NCBI GenBank assembly: GCA_032622095.1
Contig: CP136068.1
Coordinates: 54,584,025 to 54,648,024 of the forward strand
Direction: 5' to 3'
Source: Siphonodentalium dalli
Taxonomy: Eukaryota > Mollusca > Scaphopoda > Gadilida > Siphonodentaliidae
Length of the DNA stretch: 64,000 nt
Shown: positions 1 to 10,277 of the stretch, in pieces
Layout: the number at the start of each line of letters is the position of its first letter
Numbering within the stretch: position 1 is the stretch's first letter
Program-made: the position numbers and the translations under genes
The notes under the pieces: model-generated
Seen by the model: the letters and a program-made list of their open reading frames with translations, nothing else
What the model was told of the DNA's origin: nothing
The model's database searches: none

Positions 1-263
1 GAGACAGATTAACCCATACATACCAAGGGGCCACGAAACATCGAAAACTGTGTTCGACATGAATGTTTATAATTTAGATTTCTAGATGAATACGCTTGCA
101 AACAACAATAGGTATCACATAACACAGTGGAATACTACCCATTCATTTTATATACGATATGGCTATAGTAAAACGACTGCTGACTCGGCGAACCTGCAAA
201 CTTAATATATATACGCCGATGAAAAAAGCTAAATAAAGACTCGCGGTCAGATGATCGTAGCCC

Positions 264-830
264 GTTTATTACGCCACCTAGTGTGGTGTTACTTGCATTT
301 GGTTTTTTTATATCGCATGGAGTACAGGGCGAATGTATTCTTGGAGATTGTTTGTACCTTACTCAATCGTACCGATATAATCACGTAGATGCCGAAATTG
401 TAAAGTTAACGCCAGCGGTGTATAATACGTTTATGAAAATATGATAAATCCTATCGATAGAGTCAGGACAGGCTCAAATTGTAAACTTAAAGTCACCGGT
501 GTAATAATATGTTGTTGAAAATATAAATAATCTGATAGCCTGAAAATATTGTATAACCTATTGGGAGCCCATAATAAATGGGAATAACCTATTGGGAGCC
601 CCTTCTGTATTTTATGGAGATTGTTTGTACCTTACTGAATCGTACCGATATAATCACGTAGATGCCGAAGTTGTAAAGTTAACGCCACTGGTGTATAATA
701 TGTTTATGATAAATCGTATCGATAGAGTGAGGACAGGCTCAAATTGTAAACTTAAAGTCGAAAATATAAATAATCTGATAGCCTGAAAACATTGTATAAC
801 CTGTTGGGAGCCCCCTGGTGTAGTGAACTG
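264..830. repeat. Dispersed repeat with internal 273 bp tandem duplication
   Basis: The left edge begins with TTTATTACGCC, a start shared with the repeat near 3194 and, more loosely, the one near 55535. Inside, the segment from about 343 to 575 is repeated from about 616 to 814. Both copies run from GGAGATTGTTTGTACC to TTGGGAGCCC and differ by a few substitutions and one 30-40 bp deletion in the second. No coding potential is evident; the 64-residue open frame here lies within the repeat. Confidence 0.7.
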
Positions 831-1217
831 AATTATGGGTAATTTTAATTGGAGTGCGCATGTCTGTTTTTTTTGTAGTAACGGCCATCTTTTATTTTCT
901 GCATGCGCAGTCTATATGCGTTCTTTTGGGGAAATTCGCTATTTTGGTTAAGTGAAACAATGGTATGAGTTCAATGTTTGTTTGTATATAAGAAAGTATA
1001 TTGAAGTTTGGAGGCCGACAATTGTATCTATTTGAAGATTAAAAGTTGCTTGTGTGTATTTAGCTGTGCATGGTTCGTTAATTAGGCCAGCTTATTGTCA
1101 TATTAGAACGTCTCCAATAACATACAACCTCTCTGCAGTTAACATTGTGAATTTGGCAACAGTCCAAGCAGGCCCTCTAATGGAGCACTGTGAATTTGGC
1201 AACAGTCCAAGACACGT
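831..1217. other. Unassigned spacer
   Basis: No gene, RNA or long repeat recognised. A short direct duplication (GTGAATTTGGCAACAGTCCA at about 1147 and 1190) is the only structure seen. Confidence 0.5.
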
Positions 1218-1386
1218 GGGGTATATATAGAATACACACGTAGTGTTTCTGAATACCAAATTTACACCACGAGTGGGATTGATGGTTTACCACACGAGCT
1301 TTAGCGAGTGTGGTAAATCATCAATCCCACGAGTGGTGTAAATTTGGTATTCAGAAACACTACGTGTGTATTTTGTTTATACCATG
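1218..1386. repeat. Perfectly symmetrical hairpin element 1 with CGAG/CGAG pairs
   Basis: Bases 1231-1372 form an inverted repeat with exactly equal arms; paired positions sum to 2603. The arms are complementary except where CGAG faces CGAG: 1270-1273 against 1330-1333, and 1295-1298 against 1305-1308. The apex is a C-G pair closing a TTTA loop. An antiparallel CGAG/CGAG pair gives C-G, G.A, A.G, G-C, a tandem G.A mismatch between Watson-Crick pairs. The outer flank reads as a degenerate TCATGGTATAAATA-type inverted terminus shared with the hairpins at 2139 and 5472. No coding capacity. Non-autonomous transposable element or structured repeat; function unknown. Confidence 0.85.
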
Positions 1387-2138
1387 ACCGGTACAGGAGC
1401 AACAACTGCTATGAAATCGAAATAAACCCACTTAAATTAAGATGATTCTGTCGCACCATTCACAATCATCCCCGTTGTGTTCCCCACACTTGGCCGTACA
1501 TCGACGTACACTATCACAGCTGATCAGGCGTATTGATACATTGAATTAGGTCAACATTCAATTGTACGAATATGGTATCATTGTAGCCAATTCACAATAA
1601 ACTGTAATCATGATGAAACCGCCATAAATAAACAACATGAATATATATATGGGAATACGAATTTAATGAATATAAATATAACACATTGCGGGAACTTTTT
1701 TTTCTCCGCCGTACAGTGAACAGGAAACCACGAAAGTCATTTTGAAATCCACCGTTTGTTGTTCGAGTTTTTTACGTCTATTTCTTGAAATATATGTTCA
1801 ATTTGTTGATCTGGATGTGATTTCCACGGAAATAACTGTTCGTTTTTATCGCATTAGTGAGTATAATATTCAATTGAATCGAAAGTATCAAATTGTTTTC
1901 ATCGCGAGGCGCTACATTTTAAAAATAGAGTGATTTTGATCGAGGTCATGGAAGGTTAATGAAAGGTCAACTCGGATGTAGTTCTACTATGGGTATAAAC
2001 TTTAACCATTGAAATGCCATTAAAACGTGTTACCCACAGTAGAAACGTGTTACCCACGGTCGGACTCCTGTTCACACACAGTAGGGTGTACAGCACAAAT
2101 ATATTATATAGCATGTTTGTACACAGTACAATAGGGAG
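1387..2138. other. Unassigned spacer with short TACCCACAGTAG-type repeats at the right
   Basis: No recognisable gene. Around 1976-2130 a degenerate motif (GGGTATAAAC, ACCCACAGTAGAAA) occurs several times. The same motif set recurs at 2607-2780, on the far side of the second hairpin, so the two blocks may belong to one larger repeat. Confidence 0.45.
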
Positions 2139-2312
2139 TCATGGTATAAATATAGAATACACGCATAGTAGCCGAGAATACCAAATTTTCACCACGAGTG
2201 GAATTGTGGTTTTAACCACGAGCCTTTTGGCGAGTGGTTAAAACCACAATACCACGAGTGGTGAAAATTTTGTACTCTCGGCTACTATGCGTGTATTTTA
2301 TTTATGCCATAA
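2139..2312. repeat. Perfectly symmetrical hairpin element 2 with CGAG/CGAG pairs
   Basis: Bases 2156-2297 form equal-length inverted arms (paired positions sum to 4453). CGAG blocks face one another at 2195-2198/2255-2258 and 2219-2222/2231-2234. The apex is CC-TTTT-GG. The outer ends are TCATGGTATAAATA on the left and its near inverse on the right. Part of the stem (ATACCAAATTTNCACCACGAGTGG) resembles hairpin 1, but the inner stem is different, so sequence has diverged while symmetry was kept. Confidence 0.85.
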
Positions 2313-3193
2313 TTATTATTTTTGTTCGCGAATTCAACTCCACTGTTTACTTTGAATGTGTATCCTTATCCAGAGACAAACGCCATGCCACAAGGAATGT
2401 GCGTCACGCGTAGTGATGCATACAGTGACGTCATGACGTCAGCATCTTTCTGAGCCATCAGTCTCTTGATATTATATTTCCTTGTTCATATAACACTAGA
2501 ATGCTACATTTGATTGAAATGCAAGAAATTTTTATCATATCTGATTGATATCATGACAATCTCCAATTTTAAATGAATGTAACGTAAGAACTATTTTGCT
2601 AACTACGATGTAGTTCTACTATGGGTATAAACGTTTAACACACGAAATCACGTTTGAAAATTTACACCCACAGTAGAAATTTATACCAACAGTAGGAAGC
2701 TGTATACCCACAGTAGGGTGTAAAGATGAAGTTTACAAAATGGGTGTTATACACACAATAGAACAGACAATTATGGTATAAAATAACTGAACACCTGTGG
2801 CCAACTTGATCTCCAGAATGTTTTTAAGTGGAAGGGACAGTGTAGTGGGGTGGGGTGGAAGTTAGATTTTGAGTGTGTATGATTCACAACTTTTGTAAAA
2901 AAAAGTTAATGCACATGTAGTTGGAAATTTCATACATTATTACACTACAACATAAAGGTTAAAATACATGGTTACCATTGCCTGGTATCCCAACTAGTAA
3001 TTATTGTCCCCATTATGATGGGGACGGGGATCGAATGATGGAGGTATTTTGAGGGGGTGGGAGTCACAACTGTTATAAAGAATTTTAACAGTTGGAAATT
3101 TCATACATGATTACACTAACTTTTTGTCCCCATTTATTTTACTGCTGTCTTGTTTGTTACTGTATTCCTGATATGGAAATAATAAAGAGCATT
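2313..3193. repeat. Spacer with degenerate CCCACAGTAG repeats and a local duplication
   Basis: From 2607 to 2780 the TACCCACAGTAG-type motif recurs. A second duplication links about 2865-2950 and 3050-3125: both contain GAKTCACAACT, a run of A/T, and GTTGGAAATTTCATACAT. No gene seen. Confidence 0.5.
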
Positions 3194-3480
3194 TATTACG
3201 CCACCTGTGGTGTATCTAGCTGCTGAGATTTTGATATTGCGTGGTGGACAGGGCGAATGCATTGTGGGGCTTTTATTTATAGAGTTGGAAATTCCGTTTA
3301 TTTAAAAGTCGGAACTACGCGACCAGTAGCCCAAGTCCAGTAAAACGGTTCGTTATAGGTGCTGGTTGTTATTGTTATTTTAACGGAATTCTGAGTTGGT
3401 CATTCGCGAAACCAATATATTTTATATTCTATAATTAAAACCGTGGGTATATAATATATGATCCTCTTTATGGATATTGT
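3194..3480. repeat. Dispersed repeat, TTTATTACGCC family
   Basis: Begins TTTATTACGCCACCTGTGGT and later contains AACGGAATTCTGAGTTGGTC and CCAATATATTTTATATTCTA. The same string order occurs at about 55870-56000, immediately upstream of the transposase pseudogene, and in part at 4640-4770. This suggests a non-autonomous relative of that DNA transposon; the link is an inference from shared non-coding sequence only. Confidence 0.55.
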
Positions 3481-3536
3481 AGGAAGGTAAATTTAGCTAA
3501 AGCGGTGGGATATCTTGCAAGACAACACATTTCGGT

Positions 3537-4246
3537 TTGCGCTATAACTGCTCAATGTTTTAAGGTGTTACACAACGTCTGATAAAAAGAGTTCTATCGG
3601 GAATATTCACACTATTTTTTCAGAGAACATGCATAGAGTAAACATAGTCCTATCGGACTATCGTAAAGTAGTTCCGTTTAATTCGGGATTAATTAACCCT
3701 CAGACTGCCGAAACTGCCGACAATAAATTCGCTTGTTCGTGTCCGCCGAAAATCAAACTTGCCTGTTTAGAGGTCCCATTTTCGTGGCTAATGGTGATAG
3801 AATCACAATTTTTCAGTCAAATTCATGGATAAATTACATTACACTTAATCGGCTTATGTCCGCGGCCATAAACCTGCGTTTTGATAACAATTTATTTGAG
3901 ACAAACTGTTGCGCGGGTATCAGTCGGCGCTTATCGGTTGAAGTTATTATGATCGTGCAGCCTGCGCGTGCAACAAGTGTTCAAATACAACAGAAGAAAA
4001 AAATACTATGTCAAATAAATAACGTCATCAATGGACAGACAAGTTTCATTTCCGCGGGACACGAAAAAGCGAATTTAATGTCGTCAGTTTCGGCAGTCTG
4101 AGGGGTTTAATTAATCTCCTTTACGATATCCCGATAGGACTATATTTACACTATGTTCTCTGAAAAAAAATGGTGTGAATATTCCCGATAGAACTATTTT
4201 TATCAGACGTTTTGTAACACATTAAAACATTGAGCAGTTAGCGCAA
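3537..4246. repeat. Foldback element with about 200 bp arms
   Basis: The left arm (3537-3752) and right arm (4054-4246) are inverted copies. Both contain TGAGCAGTTA, the AACGTCTGATA string, the GGGAATATTCACAC string and CAGTTTCGGCAGTCTGA on opposite strands. The roughly 300 bp between them is unique. Two open frames here (67 and 122 residues) are by-products of the arms and are not called as genes. Confidence 0.8.
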
Positions 4247-4619
4247 TTTTCTGGAATTTCGGACTATTTCGTCTATAAAAATACGATGAGCAACTGAAAA
4301 TGTTTTTCAACATTCTGGAAGGGGTAGATGTCCAGGTATATATGTTTAAAATTTCACGCATAAACTATGACAGATAACAAAGTTATAATTAGTTTTATAG
4401 GCCCACCATAAATCCCCTATAATAAACGCATGCCCCCGTAAGCACATGGCTTTGCTGTGGATGCTTTCGTTCCCAGCATGCATCATTCTCGCTATCTGTA
4501 AAATGTCTATGAACAATGGCTGTGCCACGCACTCTTAGCTTTGATCCGCATTTAGAAGCATTCTGGTGTGGCGAATGAGAAACCTGCAGTAATTTATAAG
4601 CCGTAGTTCATTGTAATAA

Positions 4620-4800
4620 TTTGAAGAATTACTTATCTTAACGGAATTCTGAGGCGGTCCATTCATGTAACCAATATATTTTATATTATGATTTATATTT
4701 ATGGCTAATAATACGATCTTGGTGGCGTTACCATTTCTGACTATGGTTTTCTTGTATAACCATGGGTATATGCGAGAAATACGCGAGAAAAACAAAATCC
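4620..4800. repeat. Dispersed repeat end with GTTACCATTTCTGACTATGG
   Basis: Shares TTAACGGAATTCTGAG, CCAATATATTTTATAT and the terminal string GTTACCATTTCTGACTATGG followed by TTTTCTTGTATAA with copies near 10350, 10900 (inverted) and 56000. It is an end fragment of a widely copied element; its full extent was not determined. Confidence 0.55.
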
Positions 4801-5039
4801 ACAGTTTGGATCGATAAGCCTTGCCCTATGGCATTTACGATTAAGCGTGATGAATTGCGCTTAAGCGTAATTGTAACTACTATAATAACTACTATCTAAC
4901 CTACCCATAAACTATTGTCATTTCCTGGTGTATCACATAGCAACACAAGAGGAGAATTGGGCTAATTTTAACCTGTTTTAATTAGCCTGAGTACTAAACA
5001 GTCAGCTGTGAGTATGTGTTCAACAGTGATAATCCCTAA

Positions 5040-5455
5040 TTACATATTATCAGCATCCCTATATCCAAAGAATTGATGTCTCCTTCTCGGAACTCTAGTA
5101 ATTTTTTATATGAACTTTTTAATGTATTTTTCACATATTTGGCGCTATTACTATGGTGATTTAGTATAGCATGCATGTGGTGTCACTGCATGAGGGCTTG
5201 CTTACTTATATGGTTTACTTATTGACTTAAATCAGGGGGAAAAACCCTATTTTCAAATTATCAGCATTCATGCCCCAAATATTGGTGTCTCATTCCTTGA
5301 GCTTTGGTGTCTCAGTCCTCGAGCTCTAGTGTTTTTATTAAATCAGCATCTCTTGCACAGATCTATAGTATTCCCATGGTCATATAGCGTGAATGTCGTG
5401 TCACTGAGGGCTTGCTTCCCTCATATGGTGTGCCTGTATACTCAAAAATTGAAGA
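5040..5455. repeat. Diverged direct duplication, about 210 bp unit
   Basis: Two diverged copies in order: TCAGCATCC...GTGTCACTGCATGAGGGC (about 5048-5215) and TCAGCATTC...GTGTCACTGAGGGCTTGC (about 5262-5435), each ending in GGGCTTGCTT and a TATGGT string. No protein recognised. Confidence 0.5.
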
Positions 5456-5471
5456 AAATCAAAGTCGCCCC

Positions 5472-5650
5472 GACTAATACATAGAGGATCTACAACGAGT
5501 CCCCAGTTTATAGCGGAATTTACAAAACGAGTCCAGTAAATTAGGTCTGGACCGAACCTTTGGCGAGGACCAGACCTAATTTACTGGACGAGTTTTGTAA
5601 TTGCCGCTATAAACTGGGGACGAGTTGTAGATTCTATTTATTACATGATC
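5472..5650. repeat. Perfectly symmetrical hairpin element 3 with three CGAG pairs
   Basis: Bases 5483-5637 fold with equal arms (paired positions sum to 11120). Facing blocks are CGAG 5496-5499/5621-5624, CGAG 5528-5531/5589-5592, and CGAA 5553-5556/CGAG 5564-5567, the last being the only decayed block. The apex is CC-TTT-GG. The right flank TATTTATTACATGAT matches the terminal pattern of the hairpins at 1218 and 2139. The stem itself has no obvious similarity to theirs. Confidence 0.85.
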
Positions 5651-6308
5651 CAAAACATCGACAAAACATACTTAAATCAACAAATGGGACGCGAAACTAA
5701 CATCGACTTCTATAAGGCATACGATGACGTTTCACGTAACTATTCCTTGTTTGACCACGTAAAGAAATAGTCCCATATAAATAAAGACTCTTTGGCGCAT
5801 TTAATGGCGTATATTTAATCACATAACTTTTCAAACTCTTCATTCATGATAGTTTGTTGGAAAAGTATTGGAATCCGTAGTATTTTGAGACGTAGCGTAC
5901 GGAATGTTAACAGACGACAAACCGGAAGTCAAAGGTCACCTGGCACTATTTCCTGTTATTAAACGAACGTTTAATATAACAATTTATAGAATGGGTTTAT
6001 TGAATGGAATAAGAGTAGGATCATGTAATAAAGAAAGTAATGATATCGCGAGTAGCCCCAACTAATATATACAGAAGATAATATAATGATATCACGAGTC
6101 GCTCCAACTAAAACAGAAGGTAATACTATTGCGAGTCAGCCATTTTGATAAAGAAGTTAGGCTAGCTCACTACCCATCCAAACCAATGAAAACAAGAGGT
6201 GATATGTCAATAGGAGTTAAGGTTAAGTTATGGATAAACCTATTTATTCACCAGGGGTGTTTAGTTACATATATACCATGAATTGCGCTTAAACGCAAAT
6301 AATTAAGA
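5651..6308. other. Spacer with scattered CGAGT repeats
   Basis: At 6046-6140 a short unit ending in CGAGT followed by a GCCCCAACTAA-like string is repeated about three times. It resembles the left flank of the hairpin at 5472 (GTCGCCCCGACTAATACATA). No gene seen. Confidence 0.4.
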
Positions 6309-6785
6309 TTAAAGGTACTCAACCCGATAAAACTCCTCTCAATTACTATTTCAATGGCTTCAGGGGTCAAAAATATTTGATTCGAGTCGAGGAAGTCACC
6401 CATCAAAGCTCAGATTTGTTAGATATCGATTTTAGAAATCTATTATTTTTCATTATCGGGAATACTATCTGGCCCAGAACTCAGTCAAAATTGCGTTAAA
6501 ATTACCACTTGATTTTAGAGTTATTCATCCTTGTCTGTTTGAATAGATTTGGAGTACACATCCAGAGCAGATTACGGCAGTTATTAGTACTCATCTCGAG
6601 AACATAACAAATTTGAAAAATCAATATCTAATAACTCTGAGCTTTGTTTGATGGGTTCCTCGACTCGAATCAAATATTTTTTACCCCCAAAGCCAAAGAA
6701 ATAGTAATATAGGACCCACTGATCGGATTGTTGTTGTTGGAATCTGTTGAGATGGGGACCCTCTTTACGGGTTGAGTACCTTTAA
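6309..6785. mobile_element. TTAA-flanked MITE, family TTAAAGGTACTCAAYCCG, copy 1
   Basis: Terminal inverted repeats are TTAAAGGTACTCAACCCG at the left and its exact reverse complement at the right, with TTAA at both tips. A subterminal string (CCTCGACTCGAATCA) lies inside one end, with a partial inverse at the other. A second copy is at 53160-53572. There is no open frame of note, so it is non-autonomous. TTAA target duplication is typical of piggyBac-type transposases, but no transposase is present to confirm the superfamily. Confidence 0.75.
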
Positions 6786-7189
6786 GCACAATTAATTATT
6801 AAATGTGAATTTGGCCTCCCATAGATTGGTCATCCGTATCATTTTTACTACACAAGTATCGCCTTATTTTCGCTGCACGCCGTTTCCGTGTGATCGCCAC
6901 GGACCATGGTCACCGGAAGGTTTTAGTTTAGAGTATGGTCCATGTAGCCGCTGGTGCAGTGTATTCTCTGATAGAAAAAGGATAGAAAAAAAACACATGC
7001 CGAAAGCAAAGTCGCGAGGGGAACCCCTAGTTGAGTCTGGAATATTTGGCATTAGGAACGTGACTAGAGGGTTTACGTTGGGTGGGGGGGGGGGGGGGTA
7101 TCCACCTCCGATTTTCCGACTGCACCCACCCCTTGCACCACACCAAACTCACAAGTTTGCCTAATTCAATGGGGCTTTGATTTTTCCCA

Positions 7190-7328
7190 ACTTCCTCACA
7201 GATCTGATTGCTAGGTGATAGCCTATTCTAAATGGATCAGTAGTCTTGTGGCCACTATATAGCCATGCAGGGGGTGAAAATGATGGTTCGGCCAAGTATG
7301 ATAATTCTTTTTAGAGATATGAACCTGA
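7190..7328. repeat. Left half of a dispersed repeat interrupted by the retrotransposon
   Basis: Aligns by eye to 61785-61913 (GATAGCCT..., ATGGATCAGTA, ATATGAACCTG). The repeat continues through the 166 bp flanking duplication into 9656-9860. Upstream, 7070-7165 holds a long G run and a C/A-rich string of the same kind seen beside related repeats at 38.8 kb. Confidence 0.7.
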
Positions 7329-7494
7329 AAACTACACAATCCTAACATCTAGTGGCCTAAGGGCATGCGAATTCACAGTTTGTTTTTCTTATCTTAATTA
7401 TCAGTTTTTGACTGGTCACTGGTAAAAGGGTCCATGACACACGGTCGGACGAAGGTTCGGCCCGGTGTGAGAATATTTTGAAATCTGAACATGA
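7329..7494. repeat. Left copy of 166 bp target-site duplication
   Basis: Identical, base for base by eye, to 9490-9655 (constant offset 2161). It starts AAACTACACAATCC and ends AAATCTGAACATGA. It lies exactly at the 3' end of the minus-strand retrotransposon, next to its (CT)n tail. Confidence 0.93.
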
Positions 7495-9489
7495 GAGAGA
7501 GAGAGAGATTGTTTATTCCTCCACACACGGGAGACGTAGTGTACAACGTATATACAATTACATAATCAAAAAACATTAAGAATAATAAGGCGTTACGTAT
7601 GTGTTATCAGAACAGACACGAATGCATCGTGTGAAATTAGAAGCAATTATTGTACTATATATACGTGTATATATAACGTCAATACTATCCCATATACACA
7701 TGTATATATAATAAATTGCATGGCGATTGCAATCACAGAGGTCATATATCTACAAATTATAATTATACGTCAATGTCTATAATGGCATATAATAAATTAG
7801 ATATCGATATATGGTGGCATTCCATATAATATACAGAGATGCGATGTTATCATTGATATTGTGATATTCGTATACTTTAGTATACTGTAGATAGTAATAA
7901 TAAAATTGTATTGTTACATATGCTATTTGTTTCCCGACAAATTTGGGATATTAAAGATCAGCAGTATACATGATGCATGAATCTATATAGGAGTCGCCAC
8001 TCGCAAACAATCATATGTAACATAATACACTTATGAACGAGAAGCAGTCTGTGAATAAACTATTTTCATTGGGAATATCTGAGGGATCAAGTCCGCCCAG
8101 CGACTGGCATCCAAATGCATACATTAGAAATTCATTGCAAGACAATTGATCCATCGTGACAAAGATTGAGATACCGTGGACATTAATAATTCTATACCAG
8201 AAGCAGTTCTTCAGTTGAACTATATGTGGTGAGAAACAATGGAGAAACATGTGTTCAACCTGGTTATGGTACAAATGGCCACAGTGTTTGCAGATAGTAT
8301 TATTATCGTATGTCGTGCGGTTGAGAATGTTAGCCATTTGTACCGCTTTCTGTAGATAATTAGGGTTGTGCCAACAGAGCTTCCATCCCCTCCAGGTAGA
8401 CATATGGCAAGGTTTTACTCTGCGAAAAAACTCAAGGGAGTCCACTCGTTCAGGTTGATTTGGTTGTGACGTTGTGTGAGACATATTCTGTTTCACAATA
8501 GCTTTCCAATGTGATTGAATAGGGAAGAATCCTGTTTCAGCGAATGATGTGAGATACTCATATAGGTTGTATTTTGTAAGAATAGGAATAATGTCTCCTG
8601 TGAAGCCAATTGGAGGGCGTTTAAATATTATATAACCATGTAGATTGAATAGGAAAATGCGGAGAGCGACACGGTGGTTGCATGGTAAATTTATTAAGGT
8701 GCCCATGAATAAAAGTTTTTTCTTTTCAATTTCGAGTCTGAGTGGATTGACTCCGAGCAGAGACAATGCGATTTCTGTGCTCGCCCTTGTCGGTAGACCT
8801 TGAATTGTTTTGATGCACATGCGGTAAGATCGCTCAAGTTGTAATATGTTGGCTTCTGATAGCCGGTACCACATCTCACAGCCGTAGAGAGCTTTCGGGA
8901 GAACCACGTGTGTAAATATGGTCAGCTGAGAGATCGGCGAAAGACATTTCGTGGTAAATGACCTGCATGCACCGAAAAATGTTTTCCGCATTATCTCACA
9001 TGACCTATCAATGTTCGTTTTACGATCTGATCTGCGGCTTTGTGGTATTCCGAGGTGCACTACACTCTCCACTTCTGCTAAGTTATTCTCACCAAGAATC
9101 CACTTTGTGTTGATACATTTATTTTTGTTAGTTCGTTTGTGATCAAAGACTACTACTTGGCTTTTTGTAACCGAATACTCAAATTTCCAGGTGATGCTGT
9201 AGTTGTGACATATGGTGAGGAGCTTCTTTAAGCCTCCCTCGGAAAATGACAATAAGCACACATCATCGGCAGTTGTGGGACAGGCACATGATACAGAGTC
9301 TACGTGAAGACCTTCAGGTGCTTCAGAAAGCGTATTAAGGAGATCGTCGATGTAGAGCAAGTACAGGAAAGGTGACATGATGCTCCCTTGCCTGGTTCCT
9401 TGTTCTACACAGAATTGATCAGAGTGAATATTATAGCACCTTATTACACTCTTGATGTCAGTGTACATGCTAGCAATAATAAACTAAAT
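7495..9489 (-). mobile_element. 5'-truncated non-LTR retrotransposon (LINE)
   Basis: The element reads on the minus strand. Its 3' end is a (CT)n tract (GAGAGAGA at 7495-7508 on the plus strand), then a roughly 500 bp AT-rich 3' UTR up to 8010, then the reverse-transcriptase frame. The 5' end is truncated inside the reverse transcriptase at about 9489, as expected from incomplete target-primed reverse transcription. Perfect 166 bp direct repeats flank it on both sides. Most LINE target-site duplications are well under 30 bp, so this one is unusually long. The intact frame and identical flanks suggest a recent insertion. Confidence 0.9.
8011..9468 (-). CDS. Reverse transcriptase, C-terminal part, with zinc knuckle (truncated LINE ORF2)
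   Basis: A 485-residue open frame encodes the C-terminal part of a non-LTR retrotransposon polymerase, which in a full element copies RNA to DNA at a nicked target. Visible motifs are GTRQGSIMSPFLY at residues 24-36 (the RT GxxQG..SP block) and TTADDVCLLS at 65-74, the catalytic ADD motif with threonine where tyrosine or phenylalanine is usual. A CX2CX9HX4C knuckle lies at residues 393-411 near the C-terminus. The endonuclease and the fingers of the polymerase are missing. The frame is open upstream of the ATG only as far as a TAG at 9484-9486, at the truncation point, so the methionine is not a true start. No internal stops. Cannot be autonomous. Confidence 0.92.
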   Translation of the reverse strand: MYTDIKSVIRCYNIHSDQFCVEQGTRQGSIMSPFLYLLYIDDLLNTLSEAPEGLHVDSVSCACPTTADDVCLLSFSEGGLKKLLTICHNYSITWKFEYSVTKSQVVVFDHKRTNKNKCINTKWILGENNLAEVESVVHLGIPQSRRSDRKTNIDRSCEIMRKTFFGACRSFTTKCLSPISQLTIFTHVVLPKALYGCEMWYRLSEANILQLERSYRMCIKTIQGLPTRASTEIALSLLGVNPLRLEIEKKKLLFMGTLINLPCNHRVALRIFLFNLHGYIIFKRPPIGFTGDIIPILTKYNLYEYLTSFAETGFFPIQSHWKAIVKQNMSHTTSQPNQPERVDSLEFFRRVKPCHMSTWRGWKLCWHNPNYLQKAVQMANILNRTTYDNNTICKHCGHLYHNQVEHMFLHCFSPHIVQLKNCFWYRIINVHGISIFVTMDQLSCNEFLMYAFGCQSLGGLDPSDIPNENSLFTDCFSFISVLCYI

Positions 9490-9655
9490 AAACTACACAA
9501 TCCTAACATCTAGTGGCCTAAGGGCATGCGAATTCACAGTTTGTTTTTCTTATCTTAATTATCAGTTTTTGACTGGTCACTGGTAAAAGGGTCCATGACA
9601 CACGGTCGGACGAAGGTTCGGCCCGGTGTGAGAATATTTTGAAATCTGAACATGA
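9490..9655. repeat. Right copy of 166 bp target-site duplication
   Basis: Exact copy of 7329-7494, abutting the truncated 5' end of the retrotransposon. Downstream sequence from 9656 continues the interrupted dispersed repeat. Confidence 0.93.
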
Positions 9656-9870
9656 ACATTGGACAATTCTATCATCTGGCCTCCATGCATGCAGCTTTCC
9701 AACTCGGGGAAATTTCCAACCTGACACCCACCCTACGGTTGGAAAATGGCCAACTGATGTCCATTTCAATAAAAAAAAAATGCAAATGAAAGAAAAATAT
9801 GCAAATGCTGGTCTAAAAACAACAAATTCACCACCATTTAATTGTTGGAAAATCAAACTACGAGAACAGT
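9656..9870. repeat. Right half of the interrupted dispersed repeat
   Basis: Matches 62045-62215 in order: AATTTCCA.CCTGACA, GGTTGGAAAAT, CCAACTGATG.CCATTT, and GGTCTAAAAACAACAAATTC. Together with 7190-7328 it reconstitutes the unoccupied relative at 61785-62270. Confidence 0.75.
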
Positions 9871-10277
9871 TTCAACTTATTTTTGGTGTAAGACATCACA
9901 ATCAACCCGCAAATTCTAGTATAACAAGTGCGTCTATTTCAGACAAAGTTAAGACAGAAAACGGACCAGTAATCGGGCACCAGGTTACGGCCAACCACGG
10001 ACTCGCACATCATGGATAAATACATACACGGTCAAAAGCACGGCGGTTTTTTTGTACGGTTATATTGGGGCACATACATCACGGTTATATATAAACGGGC
10101 TGCGACCATCTGACAATCGGTGTTTACGATATAATATAATTATATATCATAAGTTTAGTTTAGCAAGTCCGATTAAAAAAAAAAATTCACATTCTTTCTC
10201 ACCAAGCGCACACTATATATACACACATACCATACAAAAACAATTACACATAATCAACTACATTGTCGTTTCCTATA
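9871..10277. other. Unassigned spacer
   Basis: AT-rich, with no recognisable gene or repeat boundary. The open frames here have no known motif. Confidence 0.4.

Noticed and set aside
3629-4101. Overlapping 67- and 122-residue frames as a gene
   Set aside because: They lie in the arms and loop of a foldback element, with no domain and no codon-bias signal visible.
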